A stretch of 64,000 bases of DNA from NCBI RefSeq assembly GCF_003254465.1, contig NZ_QDFI01000006.1, forward strand, positions 36,735 through 100,734, read 5' to 3'. Position numbers and translations under genes: made by a program. Below the pieces are notes generated by a model that did not search any database, was not told the origin of the DNA, and saw nothing but the letters and a program-made list of their open reading frames with translations. Shown one piece after another: positions 8,305-17,282 of this stretch. Each line of letters opens with the position of its first letter. The first letter of the stretch is position 1. Origin of the DNA: Meridianimarinicoccus zhengii (GTDB lineage: Bacteria > Pseudomonadota > Alphaproteobacteria > Rhodobacterales > Rhodobacteraceae).

Positions 8305-10434
8305 ATGCGTGTGCGGCTTGTCCAGTTTCAGGTGCGGGATTTCCGGTCGGTCGATACCAGCGGATGGATGACGGTCGATGATGTCACGGCGCTGATCGGC
8401 GTGAACGAATCCGGCAAGACCAACCTTTTGTTGCCCCTGTGGAAGCTGAACCCTGCGCGCGAGGGCGAGATCGAGCCGACCTCGGACTATCCCAAGCCGA
8501 AATTCGGCGAGATCCGGGCCGATCCCGGCGCCTACTGGTTCATCGAGGCGGAATTCGTGCTGGGGCCGGTGGCGGAAAGGGTCGCGGGCCTGTCGGGTCT
8601 GCCGCTGACGGACGCGTCGCTGGTCCGGGTGCGGCGGTTCCATGACGGGCATTACGACCTGTATTTTCCCGAACATGCGGTCATCACGACCATGCCTGCG
8701 ACGGATCTGGCTGCAATTCTTGGCCGGTCGCGCGCGCTGATCGACGAGGTGATGCCGCTGCGCGATGAGGGCGCGGTCTATAATGCCGTGCTGGCCGAGA
8801 TCGACGCGATCATGCGGGAATTGCACGATGGCGACGCGCGGGAGGCCGGGGCGCTGGCGGACATGCGCGACCGGATCATGGCGGCGCTGCCGCCCGAGCC
8901 GGACGAGAAAAGCGCGCTGGTGCCGCTGGTGCGGGATCTGGCGGCGGCACTGGTGCGCGAACAGTCGCGGCTGGAGGCCGTGCCGCCCCATGGCCGCGAA
9001 GGCGTGCGCGCGGCGGTGGTCAAGGCGCTGCCGAAATTCGTCTACTATTCCAATTACGGGAACCTCGATTCCGAGATCTACCTGCCCCATGTGGTCGAGA
9101 ACCTCGAACGGGAGGATCTGGGCACCAAGGAGGCCGCGAAGGCGCGCACGCTGCGGGTGCTGTTCGGCTTCGTGCGGCTGAGCGCGCAGGAGATCCTCGA
9201 TCTTGGCAGCGACGTGCTCAAGCCGTCGCAGGCGGAGCCGAAGCGGTCGGGCTGGTTCGGGCGATCGCAGAAGCAGCCCGACGAGAAGGACCTTGAAAAG
9301 ATCGCGGAGCAGAAGCGGACCCGGTCTATCCTGCTGCAATCGGCAGGCACCGACCTGACGCGCAGCTTCAAGGACTGGTGGCAGCAGGGCGATTACCGGT
9401 TCCGGTTCGAGGCGGACGGGAATTTCTTTCGCATCTGGGTGTCGGACAGCCGCCGCCCGGCGGAGGTGGAGCTGGAGAACCGCTCCACCGGCCTGCAGTG
9501 GTTCCTGAGTTTCTACCTCGTGTTCCTGGTCGAAAGCAAAGGTGCGCACCGGGATGCGGTGCTGCTGCTGGACGAGCCGGGGGTGTCGTTGCACCCGTTG
9601 GCGCAGCGCGACCTTTCGGCGTTCTTCGAGCAGTTGGGGCGGACCAACCAGATCATCTATACCTCCCACTCGCCGTTCCTGGTGGAGGCGGATCGGCTTG
9701 ACCGGGCGCGGAAGGTTTATGTGACCGGCGACGGCACGACCAAGGTCACTGCGCATCTGGGCGGGGCCGAGGGCACCGATACCCAGCGGGGTGCAGCCTA
9801 TGCCGTGCAGTCGGCGCTGAACCTGAGCGTGGCCGAGGGGATGATGCCCGAATGCCTGCCGGTTCTTGTCAGGGGCCGGGCCGACCAGCATTACCTGACC
9901 GCGATCAAGACGCTGCTGCTGGGGGCGGGGCGGATCACGCCGAAGCGGGAGATCGTCTTCGCCCCCGCGGGCGGCACGCGCACGGCGCATATCATCGCCG
10001 AGATCCTGACGGGCCGGGAAGACGCGTTGCCGCGCGTGCTGCTGGACGGCGACGCGGAGGGCGTGGCGATGGGCGATGCGCTGCGCGCGGACATCTACCG
10101 CGACCTGCCCGGCCGGGTGCTGGACGTAGCCGCGCTGGTGGGCATGGACGGTGCCACGGTCGAGGACCTGTTCCCGCGCCGGTTCCTAGCCGAGGAGATG
10201 GACCGGATCGAGCGCACGGCGGAACTGCGGCTGTTCGACATCGTGAAGCCGGACCGGCCCTTCGTGGCGCAGGTGGATGCCTGGGCGGCGGAGCAGGGGC
10301 TGAAGCTGGCGTCGGAATGGCGCGAGGACCTGGCCCTGCGGGCCAAGCGCCGGGCCCTGCAGATCGGGGTGGCGGCGTTTGACGGCGACATGGCCGCCTG
10401 CTGGGTGGCGGTGTTCGCGCAGCTTGACGGGTAG
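8305..10434 (+). CDS. OLD-like AAA ATPase with C-terminal TOPRIM-like domain
   Basis: The 709-residue protein has an SMC/RecF-type ATPase: Walker A GVNESGKTN (residues ~32-40), a signature-like NRSTGLQWF (~392-400) and Walker B VLLLDEPGVSLH (~418-429). The C-terminal part (~515-640) resembles the OLD-family TOPRIM nuclease, with VLVRGRADQHYL and LLDGDAEG (Asp581, Asp583). Position 523 is Arg where these nucleases normally have the catalytic Glu of VEGxxD, so cleavage activity is doubtful. Start choice: the ATG at 8305 is almost in contact with GAAGGGAG, and a GTG at 8311 gives better spacing. It stands alone between pqq and mod genes. OLD-family proteins include phage-exclusion and anti-plasmid factors; a defence role here is inference. 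Confidence 0.75.
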   Translation: MRVRLVQFQVRDFRSVDTSGWMTVDDVTALIGVNESGKTNLLLPLWKLNPAREGEIEPTSDYPKPKFGEIRADPGAYWFIEAEFVLGPVAERVAGLSGLPLTDASLVRVRRFHDGHYDLYFPEHAVITTMPATDLAAILGRSRALIDEVMPLRDEGAVYNAVLAEIDAIMRELHDGDAREAGALADMRDRIMAALPPEPDEKSALVPLVRDLAAALVREQSRLEAVPPHGREGVRAAVVKALPKFVYYSNYGNLDSEIYLPHVVENLEREDLGTKEAAKARTLRVLFGFVRLSAQEILDLGSDVLKPSQAEPKRSGWFGRSQKQPDEKDLEKIAEQKRTRSILLQSAGTDLTRSFKDWWQQGDYRFRFEADGNFFRIWVSDSRRPAEVELENRSTGLQWFLSFYLVFLVESKGAHRDAVLLLDEPGVSLHPLAQRDLSAFFEQLGRTNQIIYTSHSPFLVEADRLDRARKVYVTGDGTTKVTAHLGGAEGTDTQRGAAYAVQSALNLSVAEGMMPECLPVLVRGRADQHYLTAIKTLLLGAGRITPKREIVFAPAGGTRTAHIIAEILTGREDALPRVLLDGDAEGVAMGDALRADIYRDLPGRVLDVAALVGMDGATVEDLFPRRFLAEEMDRIERTAELRLFDIVKPDRPFVAQVDAWAAEQGLKLASEWREDLALRAKRRALQIGVAAFDGDMAACWVAVFAQLDG

Positions 10435-10474
10435 CGCCCTTGTGTCCGGCGGCGGGACGCGGGAAGCTGCCGCA

Positions 10475-10846
10475 ATGGCACCCGATCCCGATGACCCACG
10501 GCTGCGTATCCGCATCGTCTTTGGCGATGGCGCTGTCATGGGGCCGGGCAAGGCCGACCTGCTGGAACGGATCGGGCGTTGCGGGTCCATCGCCGGGGCA
10601 GGGCGCGAGATGGGCATGAGCTACAAGCGCGCGTGGGAACTGGTGGGCACGCTGAACGCGATGTTCGCGGGGCCGCTGGTGGACAGCACGCGCGGCGGGA
10701 CGGGCGGCGGCGGGGCCGCACTGACCGACCTTGGGCGCGCGGTGCTCGGGCAGTATCGCGCGTTGGAGGCGGAGGCCGCCGCGGGCGGGGCCGCGCGTCT
10801 GGCCGAGTTGCAGGCGGCGCGGCGGGATATTCCCGGTGGGAAATAA
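10475..10846 (+). CDS. ModE-type winged-helix regulator lacking molybdate-binding domains
   Basis: The 123-residue protein corresponds to the N-terminal DNA-binding half of ModE. It has RIVFGDGAVMGPGKADLLERI, then the HTH segment SIAGAGREMGMSYKRAWELV, and a glycine-rich hinge. It ends before the tandem TOBE/Mop domains that bind molybdate in full ModE. This single-domain form is common in alphaproteobacteria next to mod genes. It lies 66 bp upstream of the modA start and probably regulates modABC. Without effector domains it may sense molybdate indirectly or act as a simple repressor or activator. Confidence 0.82.
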   Translation: MAPDPDDPRLRIRIVFGDGAVMGPGKADLLERIGRCGSIAGAGREMGMSYKRAWELVGTLNAMFAGPLVDSTRGGTGGGGAALTDLGRAVLGQYRALEAEAAAGGAARLAELQAARRDIPGGK

Positions 10847-10871
10847 CGGTTGACCGTGCCTGTGCCACCGG

Positions 10872-10897
10872 GCGATATTTTCGGTGAAACATATTGC
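10872..10897. promoter_or_regulatory. Putative ModE/Mop-type operator before modA
   Basis: GCGATATTTTC-GGT-GAAACATATTGC forms an imperfect dyad: GC.ATAT...TTTC opposite GAAA..ATAT.GC. It sits between the ModE-like gene and modA in the only AT-rich patch of the area. Mo-responsive regulators bind ATAT-containing palindromes of this general type. The site ends 15 bp before the GTG start proposed for modA. Confidence 0.5.
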
Positions 10898-10912
10898 CGT
10901 TGGACCCTGCCC

Positions 10913-11677
10913 GTGTCAGCGCCGTTCCGCCTGATCCTTGCCCTCATGCTGTGCCTTGCGGGTCCTGCCGCTGCGCGGGCCGACACCGCGCTTGTGGCGG
11001 TCGCGGCCAATTTCGCCGAAACGGCGGACGCGCTGCTGCCCGCGTTCCGGGACGCGACGGGGCACGATCTGGAGATCACGACCGGGTCCACGGGCAAGCT
11101 TTACGCCCAGATCAAAGCGGGTGCGCCGTTTGACGTGCTGCTGTCGGCGGATGCGGCGACGCCCGCGCGGCTTCTGGACGAAGGGCGCGCGGTGGCGGGT
11201 AGCGGCTTCACCTATGCAGTGGGGCGGCTGACGCTGTGGAGCGCAGATCCCGCGCGGATCGGCGGTGACGGGCGCGCGGCGCTGGCGGACCCCGGCCTGC
11301 GCTTCGTCGCCATCGCCAACCCGGACCTAGCGCCCTACGGCATCGCGGCACGGGAAGCGCTGCAATCGCTGGGCCTGTGGGAGGCGCTGCAACCGAAGAT
11401 CGTGATGGGCCAGAATATCGGCCAGACCCATGCCATGGTTGCCACTGGCGCGGCGGAGATCGGGTTCGTGGCATTGTCGGCGGTGCTGAGCCCGCGCGCA
11501 GAGACCAAGGGCAGCCATTGGGACGTGCCGCAGGCGATGTATGCGCCGATCCGGCAGGATGCGGTGCTGCTGACTGCGGGCGCGGATAATGCGGCGGCGC
11601 GCGCGTTCCTCGATTTCCTGCGCGGGCAGGAGGCGGCGGCGGTGATCGACCGCTTCGGCTACGGAGCGGCGGAATGA
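10913..11677 (+). CDS. modA: Molybdate ABC transporter substrate-binding protein
   Basis: The GTG at 10913 is preferred. It gives a 254-residue ModA with an immediate signal peptide (PFRLILALMLCLAGPAAARA). An upstream GTG or ATG-like start at 10850 would translate through the putative operator. Family features are VAVAANFAETADALLPAF, the STGKLYAQI ligand loop, GAPFDVLLSAD and the C-terminal RAFLDFLRGQEA. ModA captures molybdate or tungstate in the periplasm. The gene overlaps modB by 4 nt. Confidence 0.93.
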   Translation: MSAPFRLILALMLCLAGPAAARADTALVAVAANFAETADALLPAFRDATGHDLEITTGSTGKLYAQIKAGAPFDVLLSADAATPARLLDEGRAVAGSGFTYAVGRLTLWSADPARIGGDGRAALADPGLRFVAIANPDLAPYGIAAREALQSLGLWEALQPKIVMGQNIGQTHAMVATGAAEIGFVALSAVLSPRAETKGSHWDVPQAMYAPIRQDAVLLTAGADNAAARAFLDFLRGQEAAAVIDRFGYGAAE

Positions 11678-12354
11678 TGGCGCTGCCCGATCTTGGCCCC
11701 CTGTGGCTGACGGCGCAACTGGCGGGGGTGACGACGCTGGTGCTGCTGGTCGTCGGTACGCCCGTCGCGTGGTGGCTGGCGCAGACACGGTCGCGGCTGA
11801 AACCGGCGGTGGAGGCGGTGACGGCCCTGCCGCTCGTGCTTCCGCCGACGGTGCTGGGGTTCTACCTTCTGGTGTTTCTCAACCCCTCGGCGCCGCTGGG
11901 CGGGCTGTGGCTGTCGGCCACGGGATCGACGCTGACATTTTCCTTTACGGGGCTGGTCGTGGCGTCGGCGATCTATTCGCTGCCTTTCATGGTGCAGCCC
12001 CTGCAAGCCGCGTTCGAGGTCGTGGGACGCGCGCCGCTGGAGGCCGCGGCGTCCCTGCGCGCGGGGCCGTGGGACGCGTTCTTCACGGTGGCGACGCCCA
12101 TGGCGCTGCGCGGCTACCTGACGGCGGTGGTGCTGACCTTCGCCCATACGGTCGGCGAGTTCGGCGTGGTGCTGATGGTGGGGGGCAACATTCCGGGCCG
12201 CACCAAGGTCGTGTCGATCCAGATCTACGAGGCGGTGGAGACCATCGACTATGCCACCGCGCACGGTCTGGCGGCGATCCTGCTGGTGTTTTCCTTCGTG
12301 GTGCTGCTGGGGGTCTACACGGTCAACCGCCGCTTCCCGGTCCATGTGGGGTAA
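11674..12354 (+). CDS. modB: Molybdate ABC transporter permease
   Basis: The 226-residue inner-membrane permease has about five or six hydrophobic segments. The cytoplasmic EAA loop reads EAAASLRAGPWDAFFTVATPMA. The segments LPLVLPPTVLGFYLL and GEFGVVLMVGGNIPGRT are typical of ModB. It forms the translocation channel with ModC. It is coupled to modA by an overlapping start, with modC 3 bp downstream. Confidence 0.95.
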   Translation: MMALPDLGPLWLTAQLAGVTTLVLLVVGTPVAWWLAQTRSRLKPAVEAVTALPLVLPPTVLGFYLLVFLNPSAPLGGLWLSATGSTLTFSFTGLVVASAIYSLPFMVQPLQAAFEVVGRAPLEAAASLRAGPWDAFFTVATPMALRGYLTAVVLTFAHTVGEFGVVLMVGGNIPGRTKVVSIQIYEAVETIDYATAHGLAAILLVFSFVVLLGVYTVNRRFPVHVG

Positions 12355-12357
12355 GCC

Positions 12358-13455
12358 ATGGGCGATCTGACGCTCGACGTGGCGCTGCGGTTCCCGGCCT
12401 TTTCGCTGGCGGTGGCGCAGGTCTTTCCCGGCAAGGGGATCGCCGCGCTGTTCGGCCCGTCCGGCTGCGGCAAGTCCACGCTTCTGCGGATCATCGCTGG
12501 GCTGGAGCGCGGGGCCGCGGGCCGGGTGACGCACGGCGACATGGTCTGGCAGGGTCCGGGGGTGTTCGTGCCGCCGCACCGGCGCGGCGTGGGGTATGTG
12601 TTCCAGGATGCGCGTCTCTTTCCGCATCTGACCGCGTTGGACAACCTGCGCTATGCCGACCGGCGGGCACGCGGGGTTCAGGCGGGATACGGGTTCGATG
12701 ACGTGGTCGACATGCTGGACCTCGCACCCCTGTTCGACCGGCGCGCGGGGCAGTTGTCGGGCGGGGAACGGCAGCGGGTGGCCATTGGGCGGACCCTGCT
12801 GGCGCGGCCCCGGTGGCTGTTGATGGACGAACCGCTCGCGGCGCTCGACACAAGGCGCAAGGGCGAGATCCTGCCCTATATCGCGCGGCTGCCCGCCGCC
12901 TTCGGCGTGCCGGTGATCTATGTCACCCATGCGCTGGAAGAGGTGACGCAGGTCTGCGACCGTATCGTGGCGCTGGCCGGGGGCCGGGTCGTCGCCACCG
13001 GCGGCGTGGCCGAAGTGCTGGAGCGGCTCGATCTGGCCGACGTGCAGGGCCGGTTCGAGGCGGGGACCGTGCTGGAGGGGCGCATCGGGGCGCAGGACGC
13101 GGGCCTGCACCTGACGCGCGTGGACCTGCGCGGGGGCGGGGCGATCGAGGTGCCGCAGATCGGGCTGGCGACCGGGCAGGCGGTGCGGCTGCGGGTGCGG
13201 GCGCGGGACGTGTCGCTGGCGCTGGCGCGGCCTTCGGGGCTGAGCATCCGCAACATGCTGGACGCGACGGTGCTGCGGATCGACCCGGAACAGGCCTCGG
13301 CCTTTGCCGAGGTGCTGCTCGATCTGGGCGGGCAGCACCTGCGCGCGCGGGTGACGCGGGCGGCGGTGGCCGATCTGGCGCTTGTGCCGGGTCAGCCCGT
13401 GGTGGCGCTGGTCAAGGCGGTGTCCTTCGACCGGCAGGCGCTGCCGCGCGGGTGA
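12358..13455 (+). CDS. modC: Molybdate ABC transporter ATP-binding protein
   Basis: The 365-residue protein carries Walker A GPSGCGKST (~34-42), Q-loop VFQDARLFP, signature LSGGERQRV and Walker B LLMDEPLAALD, followed by the switch His (VTHALEE). The last ~75 residues form the TOBE/Mop domain found in ModC. It powers molybdate import with ModB. It is the last gene of the mod operon. Confidence 0.96.
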   Translation: MGDLTLDVALRFPAFSLAVAQVFPGKGIAALFGPSGCGKSTLLRIIAGLERGAAGRVTHGDMVWQGPGVFVPPHRRGVGYVFQDARLFPHLTALDNLRYADRRARGVQAGYGFDDVVDMLDLAPLFDRRAGQLSGGERQRVAIGRTLLARPRWLLMDEPLAALDTRRKGEILPYIARLPAAFGVPVIYVTHALEEVTQVCDRIVALAGGRVVATGGVAEVLERLDLADVQGRFEAGTVLEGRIGAQDAGLHLTRVDLRGGGAIEVPQIGLATGQAVRLRVRARDVSLALARPSGLSIRNMLDATVLRIDPEQASAFAEVLLDLGGQHLRARVTRAAVADLALVPGQPVVALVKAVSFDRQALPRG

Positions 13456-13498
13456 CGGCGCGGCGTCTACTGGATCGCGTGGGGCGCGCGTCGGGTCT

Positions 13499-13520
13499 GG
13501 ATGCGTCCCGGCCCGCATCC
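13499..13520. terminator. Hairpin between modC and the stress-protein gene
   Basis: GGATGCG-TCCCGGCC-CGCATCC is a 7-bp perfect stem in the 80-bp gap between convergent modC and the universal stress protein gene. It could end transcripts from both sides. There is no clear T-run, so assignment as a terminator rests on position. Confidence 0.4.
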
Positions 13521-13535
13521 GGCACGTGACGTGGA

Positions 13536-13970
13536 TCAGCGCAGGATGTGGACCGAACACGGGGCCCGCCGGGCCACGCGTGCCGCGGTGGAGCCGAGGA
13601 AGTATTCCACCGCTGCCGGGTGATGCGCCGCCACGAGGATCAGGTCCGCCCCGATGTCGCGCGCGACCTGCACGATCTGCATGCCGGGCTTTCCGCTTGC
13701 GATCCGGCAGTCCACGTCCGCGGCGCCCTGCGCCACCGCCTCGAGTTTCGCCAGCACCTTCTGCGACAGGTGGTTTTCCGTCTTCACCGTGACGAATTCG
13801 GCGGCGAAGGCGGGTATCTGTTCCAGCACGGTCAGCAGGGTGATCCGCCCGCCGGGGGCAAGCATCCGCCGCGCGAAGGCGAGCTTGCGCGCCGCGGCGC
13901 CGTCGTGATCGAGCGCGACGGGGATCAGGATGTGGCGGGGAAGGTCGGGATCGTCGGCCATGTCCGTCAT
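13536..13970 (-). CDS. Universal stress protein (UspA family)
   Basis: The 144-residue single-domain Usp has HILIPVALDHD near the N-terminus and a C-terminal GADLILVAAHHPAAVEYFLGSTAARVARRAPCSVHIL. The last part contains the G-x9-G-S/T nucleotide-binding pattern. RBS AAAGGA precedes the ATG at 13970. It is the last gene of the long minus-strand sulfonate operon, 18 bp after the exporter gene, and may be expressed with it. The function is a generic stress role, perhaps ATP-binding. Confidence 0.9.
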   Translation of the reverse strand: MTDMADDPDLPRHILIPVALDHDGAAARKLAFARRMLAPGGRITLLTVLEQIPAFAAEFVTVKTENHLSQKVLAKLEAVAQGAADVDCRIASGKPGMQIVQVARDIGADLILVAAHHPAAVEYFLGSTAARVARRAPCSVHILR

Positions 13971-13988
13971 GGGGCGTGTCCTTTGCGC

Positions 13989-15038
13989 TCAGGGGGCGAT
14001 GGGTAGCAGAGTCAGCGCAAGCGCCACGACCACCGCGAGAAACACGGTCTGGGTCACGATCATCGCCGCGGCGGACCGGCCGACCTTCAGGATCTCGGCC
14101 GGCTTTGTCTTCAGCCCCACGGCGGCGATGGCCGTCAGCAGCAGCCAGCCCGCGCCGTCCTGGGCGAAGGTCAGCACGAAGCGGGGCAGATCGACGGCGG
14201 AATTCAGCGTGGCCAGCGCCACGAAGCCGATCACGAAACCGGGGATCAGCGGCGGGCGGCTGCCATCGGCGGCGGCCGTGTCGTCGCGGCTGCGCAGGAT
14301 CAGCGCGGTGATGACCACCACGGGCGCCAGCATCGCCACGCGCAGCAGTTTGACCAGCGTGGCGGTTTCGCCCGCCTGTTCCGAGATCGAAAAGCCCGCG
14401 CCCACGACCTGCGCCACGTCATGCACCGTCGCGCCGATGTAGATGCCCGCGGTGACGTCGTCGAAGGCCAGCCAGCCGCTGAACATCGGGTAAAGGATCA
14501 TCGCCACGGTGGACAGGACGGTGACGCCGACGACCGTGAACACCAGCCGGTCCTCGGATTTCTCGTCCTTGGGCAGCACGGCGGCGATGGCCATGGCGGC
14601 GGATGCGCCGCAGATCGCCACGGCCCCCGCCGACAGCACGGCGAAGCGGTAGCGGAAGCCGAAGAGATGGGACACCGACAGGCCGAAGCCGATGGTGAGC
14701 GGCACCATTAGCACCACCAGCGCCACGATGGGCCAGCCGAGGGCCGCGACCATGTCGAAGCTGATGCGCAGGCCCAGAAGTGCCACGCCCGCCCGCAGCA
14801 CCGTGCGCGCGCCGAAGGCGATGCCGGGCGCGCTGCGCGGGTCTTCGGACAAGAAGTTCATGGCGATGCCGAACAGCAGCGCCAGCAGCATCGCGGGTGC
14901 GCCGTAATGTTCCGACACGAATTGGCTGGCCATTGCGATCACCACGGCCAGCAGCAGCCCCGGCACGATCTTGCGCAGACGCGTCTGCCAGCCGGCCATC
15001 ATGCCCGCGTCCGTGGTTCCGGTCGTGTCATCGGCCAT
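13989..15038 (-). CDS. YeiH/UPF0324-family membrane protein, putative sulfite/sulfate exporter
   Basis: The protein has 349 residues with about ten transmembrane helices. Family segments are GAPAMLLALLFGIAMNFL, ARTVLRAGVALLGLRI, GAVAICGASAAMAIAAVLP and YIGATVHDVAQVVGAG. Members next to sulfonate-degradation genes (TauZ/SuyZ/CuyZ-like) are proposed to expel the sulfite or sulfate released from the sulfonate. It overlaps the upstream dehydrogenase gene by 11 bp and follows suyAB, which supports that job here. Confidence 0.82.
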   Translation of the reverse strand: MADDTTGTTDAGMMAGWQTRLRKIVPGLLLAVVIAMASQFVSEHYGAPAMLLALLFGIAMNFLSEDPRSAPGIAFGARTVLRAGVALLGLRISFDMVAALGWPIVALVVLMVPLTIGFGLSVSHLFGFRYRFAVLSAGAVAICGASAAMAIAAVLPKDEKSEDRLVFTVVGVTVLSTVAMILYPMFSGWLAFDDVTAGIYIGATVHDVAQVVGAGFSISEQAGETATLVKLLRVAMLAPVVVITALILRSRDDTAAADGSRPPLIPGFVIGFVALATLNSAVDLPRFVLTFAQDGAGWLLLTAIAAVGLKTKPAEILKVGRSAAAMIVTQTVFLAVVVALALTLLPIAP

Positions 15039-16035
15039 CCGCGATCTCCCTTGCCTGCGTCACGTAGGCTGCGGGAACGTCCAACCCCGCCGCGCGGGCG
15101 CGGTCCAGTGCGGCCAAGCGCCGCGTGCCGGGCAGGCGCGCGCCCTCCATGCCCTCGATCTGGCCGAGCAGGCTTTCGAGCCGGGCGGCGAAGCCGCTGG
15201 CCGGATCGGGGCAGATGGCGATCAGCGTCTGGCCCACGCGCGGCGGCGGCCCGTCGGCGGAGAAGAAGGAGCTGGCCTCATGGCTCATGGCGGCGCCCGT
15301 GAACACGGCGGCGAGGATTTCCACCATCAGCGCGAGCGATGTGCCCTTGGCCCCGCCGATGGGCACCATCGTGCCCGCAAGCGCTGCGTGGGGATCGGTG
15401 GTGGGGTTGCCGTCCGTGTCGAGCGCCCAGTCGTCGGGGATGGTCTTGCCGGACTTCGCGGCGTTCATCACCTTGCCGCGCGCGACCTTGGACAGCGACA
15501 GGTCGATGACCAGCGGGTCCGTGCCGTCGCGCGGGGCGGAGAACGCGATGGGGTTGGTGCCGAATAGCGGTGCGGCCGCGCCCCATGGGGCGATGGCCTT
15601 GGGTGCATTGGCGACCATCATCCCGATCAGCCCGGCGCGCGCGATGCGGTCCACCTGCACCGACAGGGCCCCGCAATGGTGCGAGTTGGTGATCGCCATG
15701 ATGGCGATGCCCTGCGCCTGCGCCACGGGCAGGCCATGGTCGAGTGCGGCATCGAGCGCCGGGTAAGCGAAGCCGCAATCGGCGTCCACCAGCAGCGACG
15801 CGGCCCCGCGTTCCGTCACCCGGATATTCGCTGTGCGGTTCACCTTGCCCGACCGGACCTGTGCGACGTAGTCGGCCACGCGCGAAAACCCGTGGCCCGC
15901 CTGGCCTTCGGCTTCGGCCGCCACGAGGGCCTGCGCGACCGACGTGGCGACGGGTGGGGGAAGGTCTGCGGCCAGAAAGGCCGCTGTCAGCAGGTCCTGC
16001 GCTTCGGTCAGGCTGAGGCTGACGGTATCGGACAT
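15028..16035 (-). CDS. Malate/lactate dehydrogenase-family (ComC-like) sulfolactate dehydrogenase candidate
   Basis: The 335-residue protein belongs to the Ldh_2/MDH2 family of NAD(P)-dependent 2-hydroxyacid dehydrogenases. It has AEGQAGHGFSRV near the N-terminus, NSHHCGALSVQVDRIA with the catalytic-region His, APWGAA.PLFGTNPIA and a C-terminal LPGTRR. In sulfolactate operons the family member ComC oxidises or reduces (R)-sulfolactate/sulfopyruvate. Placement between suyB and the exporter supports that reaction. Malate, ureidoglycolate or other 2-hydroxyacids cannot be excluded from sequence alone. Confidence 0.75.
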   Translation of the reverse strand: MSDTVSLSLTEAQDLLTAAFLAADLPPPVATSVAQALVAAEAEGQAGHGFSRVADYVAQVRSGKVNRTANIRVTERGAASLLVDADCGFAYPALDAALDHGLPVAQAQGIAIMAITNSHHCGALSVQVDRIARAGLIGMMVANAPKAIAPWGAAAPLFGTNPIAFSAPRDGTDPLVIDLSLSKVARGKVMNAAKSGKTIPDDWALDTDGNPTTDPHAALAGTMVPIGGAKGTSLALMVEILAAVFTGAAMSHEASSFFSADGPPPRVGQTLIAICPDPASGFAARLESLLGQIEGMEGARLPGTRRLAALDRARAAGLDVPAAYVTQAREIADGR

Positions 16036-16087
16036 CGTGTTTCCTTCGTTGCGGGACGGTCCGCCATCGAACCGCCCCGGTCCTGTC

Positions 16088-17269
16088 TTACGCGCTGCGA
16101 TAGAGCTTCGTCATCGAGAATTCGCGATGTCCCAGCGCCTCGGCCGCGGTGTTGCGGCCATTGGCCGTGCGGCGGATCATGTCGATCAGCTCGTCCCCGG
16201 CCTCGTCGATGGTCATGTCGCGGCGCAGGATGCCCGACACGTCCACATCCACATGCTCGGCCATGGTGCGCACGGTCCGCGGGTTGGCGGTGATCTTGAT
16301 GACCGGCACGATGGGGTTGCCGACCACGTTGCCCTGCCCGGTGGGGAATGTGTGGATGACATACCCGCCCGCGGCCATGAGCGTCACGCATTCCGCCGCC
16401 GCCGAGGACGAGTCCATGAAATAGAGCCCGTTGCCCTTTTGCGGCGCCTCGGCGGGTTCGAGGATGTCGATGAACTTGCACTCGCGCCCGATCTTTTCGA
16501 GGTTCCCGAGCGCCTTTTCCTCGATCGTGGTCAGCCCGCCTTCGATATTGCCCTTGGTGGGCTGGCTGTCGGACAGATCGTCGGTCTGGTGGGCGAAGAT
16601 CACGTCGTCCTGATACGCCTTCCACATCCTGTACCAGCGTTCGGCGACGTCATCGTTGATCGCGCGGGTCTTGCAGATATGTTCGGCCCCGGTAATTTCC
16701 GAGGTCTCGCCGAAGACGCCATAGATGCCTTCGGGGATCAGCTTGTCATACATGTTGCCGACCGTGGGGCAGGAGCCGAGACCGGTCGTGGTGTCGGACT
16801 CGCCGCACTTGGTGGACACCCACAGGTCCGAGATCGAACATTCCTCGCGCTGCAATTCGGTCGCCCAGTGAACGTATTCCTTGGCGGCCCAGCTTGCGGC
16901 GCGGATCGTTTCGAAATCGCCCTTCTGCTCGATGGAGAACTCGGCCACCGGCTTGCCCGTGGCGCGGATGCCGTCGGCGATCTTCTTGGTCCAGCCGGGT
17001 TCGATGCCGATGACGACCACGGCAGCGACGTTCGGGTTCGACCCGGTGCCGATCATGGTGCGGAAGTGCAGGTCGAGGTCTTCGCCGAATTGCAGACGGC
17101 CATAGGCATGGGGAATGGCCAGCGTGCCCTTGACGTTGTTCGCCACCGCCTCGCAGGCGGCGTTGGAGATGTCGTCCACCGGCAGGATGACGACATGGTT
17201 GCGCACGCCCACGCGCCCGTTTTCGCGGCGGAAGCCCTGGAACGTGATGTTGGAGTATTTCGATGCCAT
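16088..17269 (-). CDS. suyB: (2R)-sulfolactate sulfo-lyase, large subunit (UxaA-like)
   Basis: The 393-residue protein is of the UxaA/altronate-dehydratase C-terminal type: [21 protein letters not shown] at the start, conserved [20 protein letters not shown] and [19 protein letters not shown]. SuyB with SuyA splits (R)-sulfolactate into pyruvate and sulfite. The separate small subunit directly upstream, the HpsN-type enzyme in the same operon and the absence of other hexuronate genes favour SuyB over altronate dehydratase. The ATG at 17269 was chosen because the conserved N-terminus begins there. A longer frame to 17368 would overlap suyA. Confidence 0.9.
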   Translation of the reverse strand: MASKYSNITFQGFRRENGRVGVRNHVVILPVDDISNAACEAVANNVKGTLAIPHAYGRLQFGEDLDLHFRTMIGTGSNPNVAAVVVIGIEPGWTKKIADGIRATGKPVAEFSIEQKGDFETIRAASWAAKEYVHWATELQREECSISDLWVSTKCGESDTTTGLGSCPTVGNMYDKLIPEGIYGVFGETSEITGAEHICKTRAINDDVAERWYRMWKAYQDDVIFAHQTDDLSDSQPTKGNIEGGLTTIEEKALGNLEKIGRECKFIDILEPAEAPQKGNGLYFMDSSSAAAECVTLMAAGGYVIHTFPTGQGNVVGNPIVPVIKITANPRTVRTMAEHVDVDVSGILRRDMTIDEAGDELIDMIRRTANGRNTAAEALGHREFSMTKLYRSA

Positions 17270-17282
17270 CTTGATGGGTTCC

